Source: Oscillospiraceae bacterium
GTDB lineage: Bacteria > Bacillota > Clostridia > Oscillospirales > Oscillospiraceae
Length of the DNA: 48,004 nucleotides
Direction of reading: 5' to 3'
Assembly (NCBI GenBank): GCA_015067995.1
Contig: SVLJ01000019.1
Coordinates: forward strand, 1-48,004
Below, piece after piece: positions 31,806 to 40,260 of the stretch. The notes beneath the pieces are model-generated. The model saw only the letters and a list, made by a program, of their open reading frames with translations. It made no database searches and had not been told where the DNA came from. How positions within the stretch are numbered: the first letter of the stretch is position 1; each line of letters opens with the position of its first letter. A program made the position numbers and the translations under genes.

Positions 31806-33656
31806 TTATTGAGCGATGTCGCAGTAGAGCAGACCCCACCCCAGAGAGGAATCGTATTTGCCCAGAGGCAGGAGGACACGTGAGGAGACGATCTCATAAT
31901 AAGAGTTATACATAATGGGAATTGCCGTTACTTCTTCCAGCATGGACTGCTCGGCTTTCAGAGCATTGGCAGCACGCAGTTCCAGATTGTTGCGGTTTTC
32001 GGGCAGATAGGCCTCTGCAATGAGTGCATCCAGCGTGTCGTTGTGATAGGGGGCGTTGGTGGAGGCATAGGTGCTGGTATAGACATACAGGCTCTTGATG
32101 GGGTCATACTGGGCGGCGCTGACGCCCCAGTCGGCCACCGTCAGCTCATAGGCATTGGGATTGGTCTTGTGGCTCTTCTTGATGGTCAGAGCTGTTTTGC
32201 TGGGCTGGGGATTCAGGGTCAGCTTGAAGCGGTCTGCACCGAAGAGCTTAGACCAGCTTTCCTGCACAAACTCGGCAATGCACACCTGATCGGGCACAGA
32301 AGCGGAGTACAGCATGCTCAACTCCAGCGTAGTGAGGCCCTCCTCCTGCATAGCTTTATCAAAATACTGCTTGGCCAGTTCGGGATCGTAACCGTAGTTG
32401 GCAGGCTCATAGCCGGCTTCCTTGGCCAACTGACGGAAAGAGGTTCCATCAGTATAAGCGATAAACATGGGATTGACAAAACCAGTGGCGGGAGAATCGC
32501 CGGAAACCTTACACAGGGTAACGCGGTCAGTACCGTAGAACAGCGCCTTTTTGAAGTTCATGTTGGCCAGAATGGGCTTTTCCGTATTGCTGTCGCAGAT
32601 ATCGATCATACGGGTATAGGAGGATGTAATGGCGGCTACACGGGGATCGTCACCGTATTTCTCCAGGCCGGCGGCAGTCAGAGGCATGTGATCCAGTTCA
32701 CCGGCTTCAAACATCTGCATTTGGGTGCCGGCATCCTTCACAACCGTCTCGGTAACGCCGTCCAGCTTGATAAGGTCAGCGCGAACATAGTACTCATTCT
32801 TCACATACTCACGGATGGCGCCCACAGTCCAATTGGTCAGCTTGAAGGGGCCGCAGGAGATCAGCTTATCCAGAGAGGAACCGTAAGTAGTGGTAGTGCC
32901 GTCCGCGCTGAGGCACTGGTCAAACAGAGGCTGATAGAAAGGCGTGGTATAACTCTGGGAAAAGTGGCGCTTCACCAGATCCACCGTATAAGGCGCGGCA
33001 GTGATGATCTGAATGGTCATTTCATCCACTTTCTTAATGCCCACTTCCTCCCAGGCTACAGGAACACCGGTGGCAGCCTGGGTAACGTAGGCCTTACCGT
33101 TGAGGATCTCGATGTAGTTGGTGGCAAAGGTAGCGCCTGACGCAAACAGCAGCTTGGGATCCAGGAACTTCTGGAAGCTGTAGATAAAGGTATCGGCATT
33201 CATGGACTCACCGTTTTCCCACTTGGCATCGGGACTGATGGCAATGTTCCAGACGGTGCCGTCTCCATTGACATCAACAGGGTCACCGGCAGCCAAAACA
33301 GGAACAAGGGATCCCTTGCCGTTTACCGGAATAGTTCCATACAGCTGCTCACAGATCTTGCCTTGGATACCACCGTCAGAGCCGGTGCTGCTGATGATGG
33401 GATGAGCGTTGCTGGCAGAGTCGTCTACAGCCAGCTTCAGGATCTTGGGCTCAGCGGGCTTTTCAGGCTCGGTGGGCTTGGGATCAGAAGGTTTCTCGGA
33501 AGTGCCGGGGGTAGTGGTAGACTTGTCGGGAGTGCCGGGGGTAGTGGTAGACTTGTCGGGAGTTCCGGGTGTGCTGCCGGTGGTCTTATCACCGCCGCAG
33601 GACACCAGTGCCATGGTCATAACCAGGGCCAGGATCAGTGCAAGTGCTCTTCTCAT
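31806..33656 (-). CDS. Oligopeptide-binding lipoprotein of the ABC importer
   Basis: A 616-residue SBP_bac_5 family protein. It starts MRRALALILALVMTMALVSC with a lipobox (LVSC) at residue 20, so it is anchored outside the membrane. Residues 25-70 are a Pro/Thr/Lys-rich linker with an exact duplication (see the 30-bp repeat). The binding domain begins near KILKLAVDDSASNAHPIIS and runs to the end. AGGAGGAGATCAA precedes ATG. The operon behind it encodes D-amino-acid deacylase, alpha/beta hydrolase and M20 peptidase, so the ligand is probably a short, possibly D-residue-containing or acylated peptide. Confidence 0.93.
   Translation of the reverse strand: MRRALALILALVMTMALVSCGGDKTTGSTPGTPDKSTTTPGTPDKSTTTPGTSEKPSDPKPTEPEKPAEPKILKLAVDDSASNAHPIISSTGSDGGIQGKICEQLYGTIPVNGKGSLVPVLAAGDPVDVNGDGTVWNIAISPDAKWENGESMNADTFIYSFQKFLDPKLLFASGATFATNYIEILNGKAYVTQAATGVPVAWEEVGIKKVDEMTIQIITAAPYTVDLVKRHFSQSYTTPFYQPLFDQCLSADGTTTTYGSSLDKLISCGPFKLTNWTVGAIREYVKNEYYVRADLIKLDGVTETVVKDAGTQMQMFEAGELDHMPLTAAGLEKYGDDPRVAAITSSYTRMIDICDSNTEKPILANMNFKKALFYGTDRVTLCKVSGDSPATGFVNPMFIAYTDGTSFRQLAKEAGYEPANYGYDPELAKQYFDKAMQEEGLTTLELSMLYSASVPDQVCIAEFVQESWSKLFGADRFKLTLNPQPSKTALTIKKSHKTNPNAYELTVADWGVSAAQYDPIKSLYVYTSTYASTNAPYHNDTLDALIAEAYLPENRNNLELRAANALKAEQSMLEEVTAIPIMYNSYYEIVSSRVLLPLGKYDSSLGWGLLYCDIAQ
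33501..33560 (-). repeat. Two exact 30-bp tandem copies in the lipoprotein linker
   Basis: Positions 33501-33530 and 33531-33560 are identical and encode STTTPGTPDK twice; a partial, diverged third unit follows. The repeat length is a multiple of 3, so copy number can change by slippage without breaking the frame. It sets the length of the tether between lipid anchor and binding domain. Confidence 0.85.
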
Positions 33657-33756
33657 TTGATCTCCTCCTAATGTTTTGTATGTATCATGCACCTGACGAT
33701 ACGCCAGGGGATGATCACAGTAGCGCGACACTTCGCTGCAACTCACCTTTGGCAAA

Positions 33757-33785
33757 AGTATATAAGAAAGAAATAATTCTGTCTA
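33757..33785 (-). promoter_or_regulatory. Promoter of the peptide importer operon
   Basis: Minus-strand TAGACA (33780-33785), 17-bp spacer, TATACT (33757-33762), about 100 nt before the lipoprotein start. Confidence 0.65.
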
Positions 33786-33824
33786 TTTTTGATTGTTGGA
33801 CATTTGTTATCGTCAATACGAACA

Positions 33825-33857
33825 GCAAACCCCCGACCTTTCCGGTCGGGGGTTTGC
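33825..33857. terminator. Terminator of the LysR regulator gene
   Basis: A 14-bp perfect stem, GCAAACCCCCGACC (33825-33838) and GGTCGGGGGTTTGC (33844-33857), 10 nt beyond the LysR stop codon. Confidence 0.88.
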
Positions 33858-33867
33858 TGCAGGAAAC

Positions 33868-34752
33868 TCAATTCGCATGTTCCTTCCAATATTCAATGGC
33901 AAAATCACGAAAAGTTATGGCGGCACTGTTGAGCGAACGGCTCTTATCCCAACTGATCCGCTGTGCCGACCGCTTCGGGGCATCACGAAGACGTAAAAGT
34001 ACGACCTCCGGTGCCTGTGCCGCCGCGATCGCATGGGCTGAAGTAAACGTAATGCCCAATCCCTGTTTTTGCAGATGTGCCGTCAGATTATAATCACACT
34101 CAGCCAGCACATTGGGTTCAAATCCCGCCTTGCGGCACATTTGGTAATAAAGCGCATGAAGACTGGCGCCTTTCGGCGGAAACAGGAAAGTCTCATCTTT
34201 GAGTTCCAGAAGATCCACCATTTCACGGTCAGCAAGAGGATGACTTCGAGAAACAGCCACCACCACTTCATTGGCCGGCGTCAAAACCAGCGTTTCCATG
34301 GTGTCTTCCGGCCATATGTTGGAAGAACAGAGCAGAAAATCATGGGGAAAGTATGGGAGCGCCCGCAGCTGTTTTTCAGAATAGTTTCTAAAATGAATGA
34401 AAATATCCGGACGACTTCGCAAAAAGCAAGCGATCATATCGTTCCAAATCAGCGTATTTGTAGAAACGATGGATACATGGTTCTCCCGCCGGGTGGACAA
34501 TCGCCGAATATCATTCACACCGGCATCAATTTCATTCAATCCCGAGGAAACAGATTCCAGAAAAATACGCCCCATGTCATTCAGACGCAGTCTTCCCTGA
34601 ATGCGGTCGAACAGCGACATACCCAGCTCCCGTTCCAGACGGGAAATGGAATTGCTGAGAGTCGATGGCGTGATGTAAAGCCTTTCCGCGGTTTTTCGCA
34701 GATTTCCATTTTCAGCCAAAGCCTTGAAATATCGCAGCTGCGTCATTTCCAT
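33868..34752 (-). CDS. LysR family transcriptional regulator
   Basis: A 294-residue LysR protein. The winged helix is MEMTQLRYFKALAENGNLRK, TAERLYITPSTLSNSISRLERELGMSLFDR; the linker helix follows, then a periplasmic-binding-like effector domain from NHVSIVSTNTLIWNDM with VVVAVSRSHPLADREMVDL near residue 170. ATG after GGAGGTACAAGT. It sits between the DeoR gene and the peptide importer on the same strand and is closed by its own terminator. Its target is unproven; the importer operon directly downstream is the first candidate. Confidence 0.92.
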   Translation of the reverse strand: MEMTQLRYFKALAENGNLRKTAERLYITPSTLSNSISRLERELGMSLFDRIQGRLRLNDMGRIFLESVSSGLNEIDAGVNDIRRLSTRRENHVSIVSTNTLIWNDMIACFLRSRPDIFIHFRNYSEKQLRALPYFPHDFLLCSSNIWPEDTMETLVLTPANEVVVAVSRSHPLADREMVDLLELKDETFLFPPKGASLHALYYQMCRKAGFEPNVLAECDYNLTAHLQKQGLGITFTSAHAIAAAQAPEVVLLRLRDAPKRSAQRISWDKSRSLNSAAITFRDFAIEYWKEHAN

Positions 34753-34824
34753 ACTTGTACCTCCACGTTTGTCCAACTGTTGGCCGCCATCCATGCCCTC
34801 ACATCCTGCCGATGGTCACCGCGA

Positions 34825-35586
34825 TCAGACTTTGGCACAAATCACCTGAATGCCGGTCTGTTCCAGAGATTTGACCACATGTTTTGGCGCATTGCTGTCG
34901 GTGATGACAATATCAATGTCCTCAAGGGCGCACACATTGACAATGGCTTTCTGTCCCACTTTTCTGGAATCGGTAAGAACAATGGTCTGCCGGGCGTTTT
35001 TGATCAATTGCCTGTGCAGCTGGGCTTCTCCGATATGAAAATCGGTGATCCCGGATTCGGTAATACCGCCAATACCAATAAATGCCTTATCAATGTTAAA
35101 TCGGGCAAAGTTTTCTTCTGCAGGATATCCGGATACAGTCAGTTCTTTGGCTCGGAGCTGACCGCCCGGTAAAATCACAGTGCAATTGGGAAATTCGCTC
35201 AATTCCACAGCCGTGCGCAGGGCGTTTGTGAAAACAGTGACCTCCCCTATGTTTTTCATGTGTACCGCCAGAGCCTGAACCGTGGTGCCAACGCCCAAAT
35301 AAACAGAGTCGCCGGGGCAGATCAGCTTGGCCGCTTCTGCCGCAATGGCGGCTTTCTCTCTGGTGAGGACCTTCGCACGGCTATTATATTCCGGCTCGCT
35401 GCTCAAGGAAGTATTCAGCACCGCACCACCATAGACGCGGCGCAGATATCCCTGCTGTTCCAGATATTCCAGGTCCCGACGCACAGTTTCAATGGAAACA
35501 CCAAACCGTTCCATGATTTCCGAATTCTTGACAGCACGCTGCTGGGTGATCATGTCGATGATCTGATTTCTGCGCTCCAGATTCAT
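34825..35586 (-). CDS. DeoR/GlpR family transcriptional repressor
   Basis: A 253-residue DeoR-family repressor. The N-terminal helix-turn-helix is RAVKNSEIMERFGVSIETVR followed by RDLEYLEQQGYLRRVYGGAV, the family fingerprint. The C-terminal DeoRC sensor domain binds a phosphorylated sugar or polyol: GDSVYLGVGTTVQALA near residue 95, TNALRTAVELSE, DKAFIGIGGITESG and LTDSRKVGQKAIVNV. ATG at 35586 lacks a strong ribosome site. Divergent from the glycerol-phosphate-type operon, with four copies of a TGTCAAGAT-like motif between, so repression of that operon and of itself, relieved by glycerol-3-phosphate or a relative, is the best reading. Confidence 0.92.
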   Translation of the reverse strand: MNLERRNQIIDMITQQRAVKNSEIMERFGVSIETVRRDLEYLEQQGYLRRVYGGAVLNTSLSSEPEYNSRAKVLTREKAAIAAEAAKLICPGDSVYLGVGTTVQALAVHMKNIGEVTVFTNALRTAVELSEFPNCTVILPGGQLRAKELTVSGYPAEENFARFNIDKAFIGIGGITESGITDFHIGEAQLHRQLIKNARQTIVLTDSRKVGQKAIVNVCALEDIDIVITDSNAPKHVVKSLEQTGIQVICAKV

Positions 35587-35614
35587 AAGAATCACTCACT
35601 TTCATTTTGCAATA

Positions 35615-35758
35615 AACATGATCAAGATATTTGCAAAAAATTATGACATAGTCCCCAAAACATGTCAAGATATCATCTTTAAAACAGCTCAAAGCCGGGT
35701 ACCTGCACAGCTAACCTCCCCAACTTTTGACAATGTTATTAAAACATCTTGACAACAT
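35615..35758. promoter_or_regulatory. Four copies of a DeoR-type operator motif
   Basis: AACATGATCAAGATAT (35615-35630), AACATGTCAAGATAT (35659-35673), and in opposite orientation TTTTGACAATGTT (35725-35737) and ACATCTTGACAACAT (35744-35758) share the core TG(T)TCAAgAt. The fourth contains the -35 box of the downstream operon. The probable binder is the divergent DeoR-family protein. Confidence 0.5.
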
Positions 35759-35777
35759 TACTACACAGTGTTACTGT
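35749..35777 (+). promoter_or_regulatory. Promoter of the glycerol-phosphate-type operon
   Basis: Consensus TTGACA (35749-35754), 17-bp spacer and TACTGT (35772-35777), about 70 nt ahead of the start codon. Confidence 0.7.
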
Positions 35778-35849
35778 TCATGTAGGAGAAACTTCATAAA
35801 GTACAGCAACTCCCCACAAATATTGCAAACAGACAGGAAGGTGCTTTGA

Positions 35850-37289
35850 ATGTTAAAAACAGATGTCGTTGTCATTGGCGCCGGCGCAGTCGGCTGCGCT
35901 GTTGCCCGTGAACTGTCCAAGTATCAGGTGGATGTCATTGTTGTGGACAAAAATGAGGATGTGGGCGGCGACGCTTCCAAATCCAACAGTGCCATTATCC
36001 ACACCGGATACGATGCCACACCCGGCACGCTGGAGTCCCAGCTGGTGGTGGCGGCAAATCCCATGTACGATGAGCTGGTCCGCGATCTGGATGTTCCCTT
36101 TGCCAAGGTAGGTGCCATTCTCCCTGCCATCACCGACGAGCAATTTGCAAAGCTGCCGGAGATCAAGGAAAAGGCCTTCCGCAACCACGTTTACGATGTG
36201 GAATATAAGACAGCGGAAGAGCTTCTGGCCATGGAGCCCAATCTGAACCCCGCGGTCAAGGGCGGCCTCTATATCCCCCGGGAAAGCATCATCGACCCCT
36301 TCATTCTGGTGCAGGCCTATGCCGAAAACGCTTACGCCAACGGTGTACGCTTCCTGCTGAACACCAAGGTCACCGGCATCAGGACCGAGGACGGCAGAGT
36401 CAGGAGCGTAGAGACCTCCGGCGAGGAGATCGAGACCCACTGGGTCATCAACTGCGCCGGCCTGTACTGCGATGAGATCGCGGAGATGGTGGGCAAGGCT
36501 GAATACAAGGTCGTGGCACGCAAGGGCCAGTTCTTTATTCTGGATAAAAACACCTCCTGTCAGGTGAACCACATCGTTCTGCCCATTCCCACCAAGATCA
36601 CCAAGGGCAAGCTCATGTGTCCCACCATCCACGGCAATATGCTGGTGGGTCCCACCGCCGAGGATCAGGATTCCAAGGTGGACAAGTCCACCACCGCAGA
36701 AGGTCTTGCCAGCATCACCGCCGATGTGCGCAATCTGATCCCCAACGTCAATGTCCGGGACACCATTACCCAGTACTCCGGTCTGCGGCCCAATCGCAAT
36801 CCCGAGGGGCTGCACTTCGACATCTGGGAGGATCTGGAGGGCTATGTCAATCTTTCCGGCGTCCGTTCCACCGGCCTGACCCTGTCCGTGGCCATGGGCA
36901 AATATGTGGTGCAGCAGATGCAGTACCACGGTGCCGGGTTCGTTCTGAAGGAAAATTTCATCTCCAGGCGCAAGGGCATCGTGAAGTTCAGCGAATGCAC
37001 GCTGGAGGAGCAGGAGGCTCTGGTGTCCGAAAATCCCCTGTACGGCAATGTGATCTGCCGCTGCGAGACGGTTACCGAGGCAGAGATCCTGGATGCCATC
37101 CATCGTCCTCTGGGCGCCAGAAGCGTGGATGCCATCAAGCGCCGTGTCCGTGCCGGTATGGGCCGCTGCCAGGGCGGTTTCTGCGGTCCCAAGGTCATTG
37201 AAATTCTGGCCCGCGAACTGGGCTGCGCCCCCACGGACATCAACAAAAATAACGCCGGCTCCCATATGGTCACCGGCACCACCCGCTAA
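35850..37289 (+). CDS. Glycerol-3-phosphate dehydrogenase-like FAD oxidoreductase (GlpA/GlpO type)
   Basis: A 479-residue flavoprotein. The FAD site is DVVVIGAGAVGCAVARELSK at the N-terminus, with DASKSNSAIIHTGYDATPGT near residue 41. The DAO-type catalytic domain runs to about residue 370 (VINCAGLYCDEIA; GLRPNRNPEGLHFDI). The last 100 residues are a BFD-like [2Fe-2S] domain with four cysteines in NVICRCETVTEAEI and GMGRCQGGFCGPK. This is the layout of anaerobic GlpA, which oxidises glycerol-3-phosphate to DHAP, or of 2-hydroxyglutarate oxidase relatives. ATG follows AGGAAGGTG. First gene of a five-gene operon with a second flavoprotein and DUF1667. Confidence 0.88.
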   Translation: MLKTDVVVIGAGAVGCAVARELSKYQVDVIVVDKNEDVGGDASKSNSAIIHTGYDATPGTLESQLVVAANPMYDELVRDLDVPFAKVGAILPAITDEQFAKLPEIKEKAFRNHVYDVEYKTAEELLAMEPNLNPAVKGGLYIPRESIIDPFILVQAYAENAYANGVRFLLNTKVTGIRTEDGRVRSVETSGEEIETHWVINCAGLYCDEIAEMVGKAEYKVVARKGQFFILDKNTSCQVNHIVLPIPTKITKGKLMCPTIHGNMLVGPTAEDQDSKVDKSTTAEGLASITADVRNLIPNVNVRDTITQYSGLRPNRNPEGLHFDIWEDLEGYVNLSGVRSTGLTLSVAMGKYVVQQMQYHGAGFVLKENFISRRKGIVKFSECTLEEQEALVSENPLYGNVICRCETVTEAEILDAIHRPLGARSVDAIKRRVRAGMGRCQGGFCGPKVIEILARELGCAPTDINKNNAGSHMVTGTTR

Positions 37290-37316
37290 GAGCGCTTTGG
37301 AAAGGTGTGAACGTCT

Positions 37317-38579
37317 ATGTATAATGTGAAATGTGACGTAGCGATCATCGGCGGCGGCCCCGCCGGTCTGGCAGCCGCCATTGCAGCCAGAGAAGAAGGT
37401 GCCGAAAACGTATTGATCCTGGAGCGCGACAATGCGCTGGGCGGCATTCTGCAGCAGTGCATCCACCCCGGTTTTGGCCTCACCCGCTTCAAGGAAGAAC
37501 TCACCGGTCCGGAATATTATGGCCGTTTCGTGGACCGGGCAAAGGAATTGGGCGTCAACTACATGCTGAACACCATGGTTCTGCAGGTGAATCATGACGC
37601 CAATGAGATCACCTGCACCAGCAGCCAGTACGGCCTGACCCGTGTGCAGGCCGGCAGCATCGTGCTGGCCATGGGCTGCCGTGAAAAGACCCGTGCCAGC
37701 ATTATGGTCCCCGGCACCCGTCCCGCCGGTCTTTATACTGCCGGCTCTGCCCAGCGTCTGGTGAACCGCCAGAATATCATGGTGGGCAAAAAGGTGGTCA
37801 TTCTTGGCTCCGGCGATATCGGCATGATCATGGCCCGCCGCATGACTCTGGAAGGTGCTCAGGTGGTCATGGTGGTGGAGTTGATGGATTATCTGGCCGG
37901 TCTGACCCGCAACCGCGTCCAGTGCCTCGATGACTTCAACATCCCCCTGAAGCTGGCACATACCATTACCCGCATTGAGGGCAATGAGCGTGTTACCGGC
38001 GTCTGGGTGGCACCCGTAGACGAAAAGAAGCAGCCTGTCAAGGAACTGGAGCAGTTCGTGGAGTGCGACACCGTACTGTTCTCCGTGGGTCTGATGCCTG
38101 AAAACGAACTGACCCGCAAAGCCGGCATCCAGATCAATCCCATCACCAACGGCCCCGCCGTCAACCAGTATATGCAGACCTCCGCCCCCTCCGTCTTTGC
38201 CTGCGGCAACGTGGTACATGTCAATGATCTGGTGGATAATGTCAGCCAGGAAAGCACCCGCGCCGGTAAGTACGCCGCCCGGTATGCCATGGGCAAGCTG
38301 AACAAAGCGGAAAAGACCGTCGCCTGCGTCACCGGCACCAATGTCCGCTACCTGTGCCCCCAGAAGATCGACGTTTCCGCTGAAAATGAAACTGTCAGCC
38401 TCTGGTTCCGTGTTCTGCAGCCGCAGCTGGGTGTGAAGCTGGTGGCGACCTGCGGTGATGAGATCATTGCCCAGCAGAAGGAGTTCCGCGTGAATCCCGG
38501 CGAGATGAATCACATCGTACTGGAAACCGCCAAACTGACCGGTGACACCGTCACCGTGCAGGTCGTGAAGGAGGACTGA
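37317..38579 (+). CDS. FAD/NAD(P)-binding oxidoreductase partner (Pyr_redox type)
   Basis: A 420-residue flavoprotein with DVAIIGGGPAGLAAAIAARE for FAD, MGCREKTRASIMVPGTRPAG near residue 117, a second nucleotide-binding GxGxxG in KKVVILGSGDIGMIMARRM near residue 160 and FACGNVVHVNDLVDNVSQES near residue 298. It is the partner usually found beside GlpA-like proteins in Bacillota and passes electrons from the dehydrogenase to NAD(P) or another carrier. It follows by 27 nt and precedes DUF1667 by 4 nt. No redox-active disulfide is visible. Confidence 0.87.
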   Translation: MYNVKCDVAIIGGGPAGLAAAIAAREEGAENVLILERDNALGGILQQCIHPGFGLTRFKEELTGPEYYGRFVDRAKELGVNYMLNTMVLQVNHDANEITCTSSQYGLTRVQAGSIVLAMGCREKTRASIMVPGTRPAGLYTAGSAQRLVNRQNIMVGKKVVILGSGDIGMIMARRMTLEGAQVVMVVELMDYLAGLTRNRVQCLDDFNIPLKLAHTITRIEGNERVTGVWVAPVDEKKQPVKELEQFVECDTVLFSVGLMPENELTRKAGIQINPITNGPAVNQYMQTSAPSVFACGNVVHVNDLVDNVSQESTRAGKYAARYAMGKLNKAEKTVACVTGTNVRYLCPQKIDVSAENETVSLWFRVLQPQLGVKLVATCGDEIIAQQKEFRVNPGEMNHIVLETAKLTGDTVTVQVVKED

Positions 38580-38583
38580 CCCC

Positions 38584-38943
38584 ATGAAGAAGGAAATCAT
38601 CTGTACCGTCTGCCCCCGCGGCTGCCGCATCATGGTGGAAGGAGAAGGCGACACCATCCTGTCCGTTGAGGGCTATACCTGTAAACGCGGTCTGGAATAC
38701 GCCAGCGCCGAATTTGCTCATCCTGTCCGCATCCTGACTACCACCGTCAGGATCGCCGGCATTGACAACGATCTGCTCCCCGTGCGTTCCACCAGACCCG
38801 TCCCCAAAGAGAAAGTTCTGGACTGCATGGATGTCATCCGCAAGGTCGAAGTCTCTCTGCCCATTTCCCGCTACGATGTGGTAGCAGCCGACATTTGCGG
38901 CACCGGAGTGGACATCGTTGCCACCAAAGCGATGGAGAAATAA
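38584..38943 (+). CDS. DUF1667 domain-containing protein
   Basis: A 119-residue protein made of one DUF1667 domain. Four cysteines, in IICTVCPRGCRIMVEGEG and GYTCKRGLEYASAE, could bind an iron-sulfur cluster or zinc. The C-terminal part, STRPVPKEKVLDCMDVIRKVEV, is highly conserved. The family almost always accompanies GlpA-like and Pyr_redox flavoproteins and probably acts as an electron-transfer subunit of that complex; direct evidence is lacking. Tight spacing on both sides supports one complex. Confidence 0.9.
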   Translation: MKKEIICTVCPRGCRIMVEGEGDTILSVEGYTCKRGLEYASAEFAHPVRILTTTVRIAGIDNDLLPVRSTRPVPKEKVLDCMDVIRKVEVSLPISRYDVVAADICGTGVDIVATKAMEK

Positions 38944-38946
38944 CCT

Positions 38947-40251
38947 ATGAAAGAGAAACTGTTTGTCCTTTCCATGGATGCCATGGTGCGGGAAGATGTT
39001 GCTTATATGCTGACCAAACCCAATTTCCGCCGCATTATGGAAAAGCGAGCCGAGGTAGACAAGGTACTCTCCGTGTTTCCCTCCATCACCTACCCTGCCC
39101 ATACCACATTGACGACCGGCTGCTATCCCGGCAAACACGGCATTTATAATAATGTCCCCTTCAAGGACTATGACGACAACAAAAAGCACTGGTATCGTTT
39201 CTCCAAAGTTATCCGGGTAGACGACCTGTTCAACGCCGCCAAACGGGCCGGCTGCACCACCGCCTCCGTTTACTGGCCCATCACCGGCTGCCATCCGGAC
39301 ATTGATTATATCATCAATGAGTATTTCTTCTTCTATCCCGAGGAGGATACCATAGAGGCTTTCCGCAGCATGGGCGCTAATGAGGCAGCTGTGCAGGCCA
39401 TCGAGGAAAACAGGCACCTTATTGAGGGCAGACGGCAAAAAAAGCCCGGTTTCACCTATGACTCCTTCCTGATGGGCTGTGCCTGCAGCCTGATCCGCAA
39501 TGTGCAGCCGGATGTGATGCTGGTACATAACTGTATTCTGGACAGCGCCCGGCACCGCTACGGTGTTTTCAGCGAAGGCCTGCGGCGGGCATTGGATGAG
39601 ATGGACGAGCAGCTTGGCGACGTGATCGACGCCATGGAGACTGTGGGCGTTTATGAGCAGACCAACTTCGTTATTCTCAGCGACCACGGCCAGCTCGATT
39701 ATGAGAAGCGCGTGCGGCCCAATGTGCTGCTGGCGCAGGGTGGTTTTCTGGAAGTTGCTCCCGACGGTTCCGTTTACGATTGGCAGGCATTTGCTCAGAA
39801 TAATGCCATGTCCGCATCCATTTACCTGCGTGACCCGGCAAATAAGAAACTGTACGACGATGTATATGCCTATCTGCAGAAGCTGGTGGCTGAGGAGAAA
39901 TGGGGCTTCACCCGGGTCTACACCACAGAAGAAGTCAAGGAAAAATACGGCACCTATGGGCCGTTCAGCTTTATGCTGGCCACTGACGAAAAAACCGCCG
40001 TCAGCGAGCTTTGGACCACGGAGGCGATCGAGATCCTTGGGGCCGATGAACAGCGCCCGTTGAAGGGCACGCACGGTTATGAGCCGGAGCTGGGGCCTCA
40101 ACCCATTTTTCTGGCTCATGGGCCAGCCTTCAAAGACGGTGCCGCGCTGGAGAACGCCAAGCTTGTGGACATCGCGCCCACGCTGGCAGCAGTTCTCGGA
40201 CAGACACTCACGGATGCGGAAGGACACTGCCTGACAGAGCTGCTTTGCTGA
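38947..40251 (+). CDS. Alkaline phosphatase superfamily phosphodiesterase (nucleotide pyrophosphatase type)
   Basis: A 434-residue phosphodiesterase/pyrophosphatase. It has the metal Asp in LFVLSMDAM at the N-terminus, nucleophile Thr in PSITYPAHTTLTTG near residue 50, metal residues in NCILDSARHRYG near residue 198, VILSDHGQLDYEKR near residue 242 and the last His in LKGTHGYEPEL near residue 372. No signal peptide, so cytoplasmic, unlike many relatives. In an operon with a glycerol-3-phosphate-type dehydrogenase, cleavage of a glycerophosphodiester to release glycerol-3-phosphate is the most sensible role, but it is inferred. Three nt after DUF1667. Confidence 0.88.
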   Translation: MKEKLFVLSMDAMVREDVAYMLTKPNFRRIMEKRAEVDKVLSVFPSITYPAHTTLTTGCYPGKHGIYNNVPFKDYDDNKKHWYRFSKVIRVDDLFNAAKRAGCTTASVYWPITGCHPDIDYIINEYFFFYPEEDTIEAFRSMGANEAAVQAIEENRHLIEGRRQKKPGFTYDSFLMGCACSLIRNVQPDVMLVHNCILDSARHRYGVFSEGLRRALDEMDEQLGDVIDAMETVGVYEQTNFVILSDHGQLDYEKRVRPNVLLAQGGFLEVAPDGSVYDWQAFAQNNAMSASIYLRDPANKKLYDDVYAYLQKLVAEEKWGFTRVYTTEEVKEKYGTYGPFSFMLATDEKTAVSELWTTEAIEILGADEQRPLKGTHGYEPELGPQPIFLAHGPAFKDGAALENAKLVDIAPTLAAVLGQTLTDAEGHCLTELLC

Positions 40252-40260
40252 GGTGATCAT

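Noticed and set aside
35853..38657. A 934-codon open frame on the minus strand across the glycerol-phosphate-type genes
   Set aside because: It is antisense to two clearly recognised flavoprotein genes with strong ribosome sites and conserved motifs. Its translation is rich in His, Gly, Ala and Leu as expected from mirrored GC-rich codons, and has no family match.
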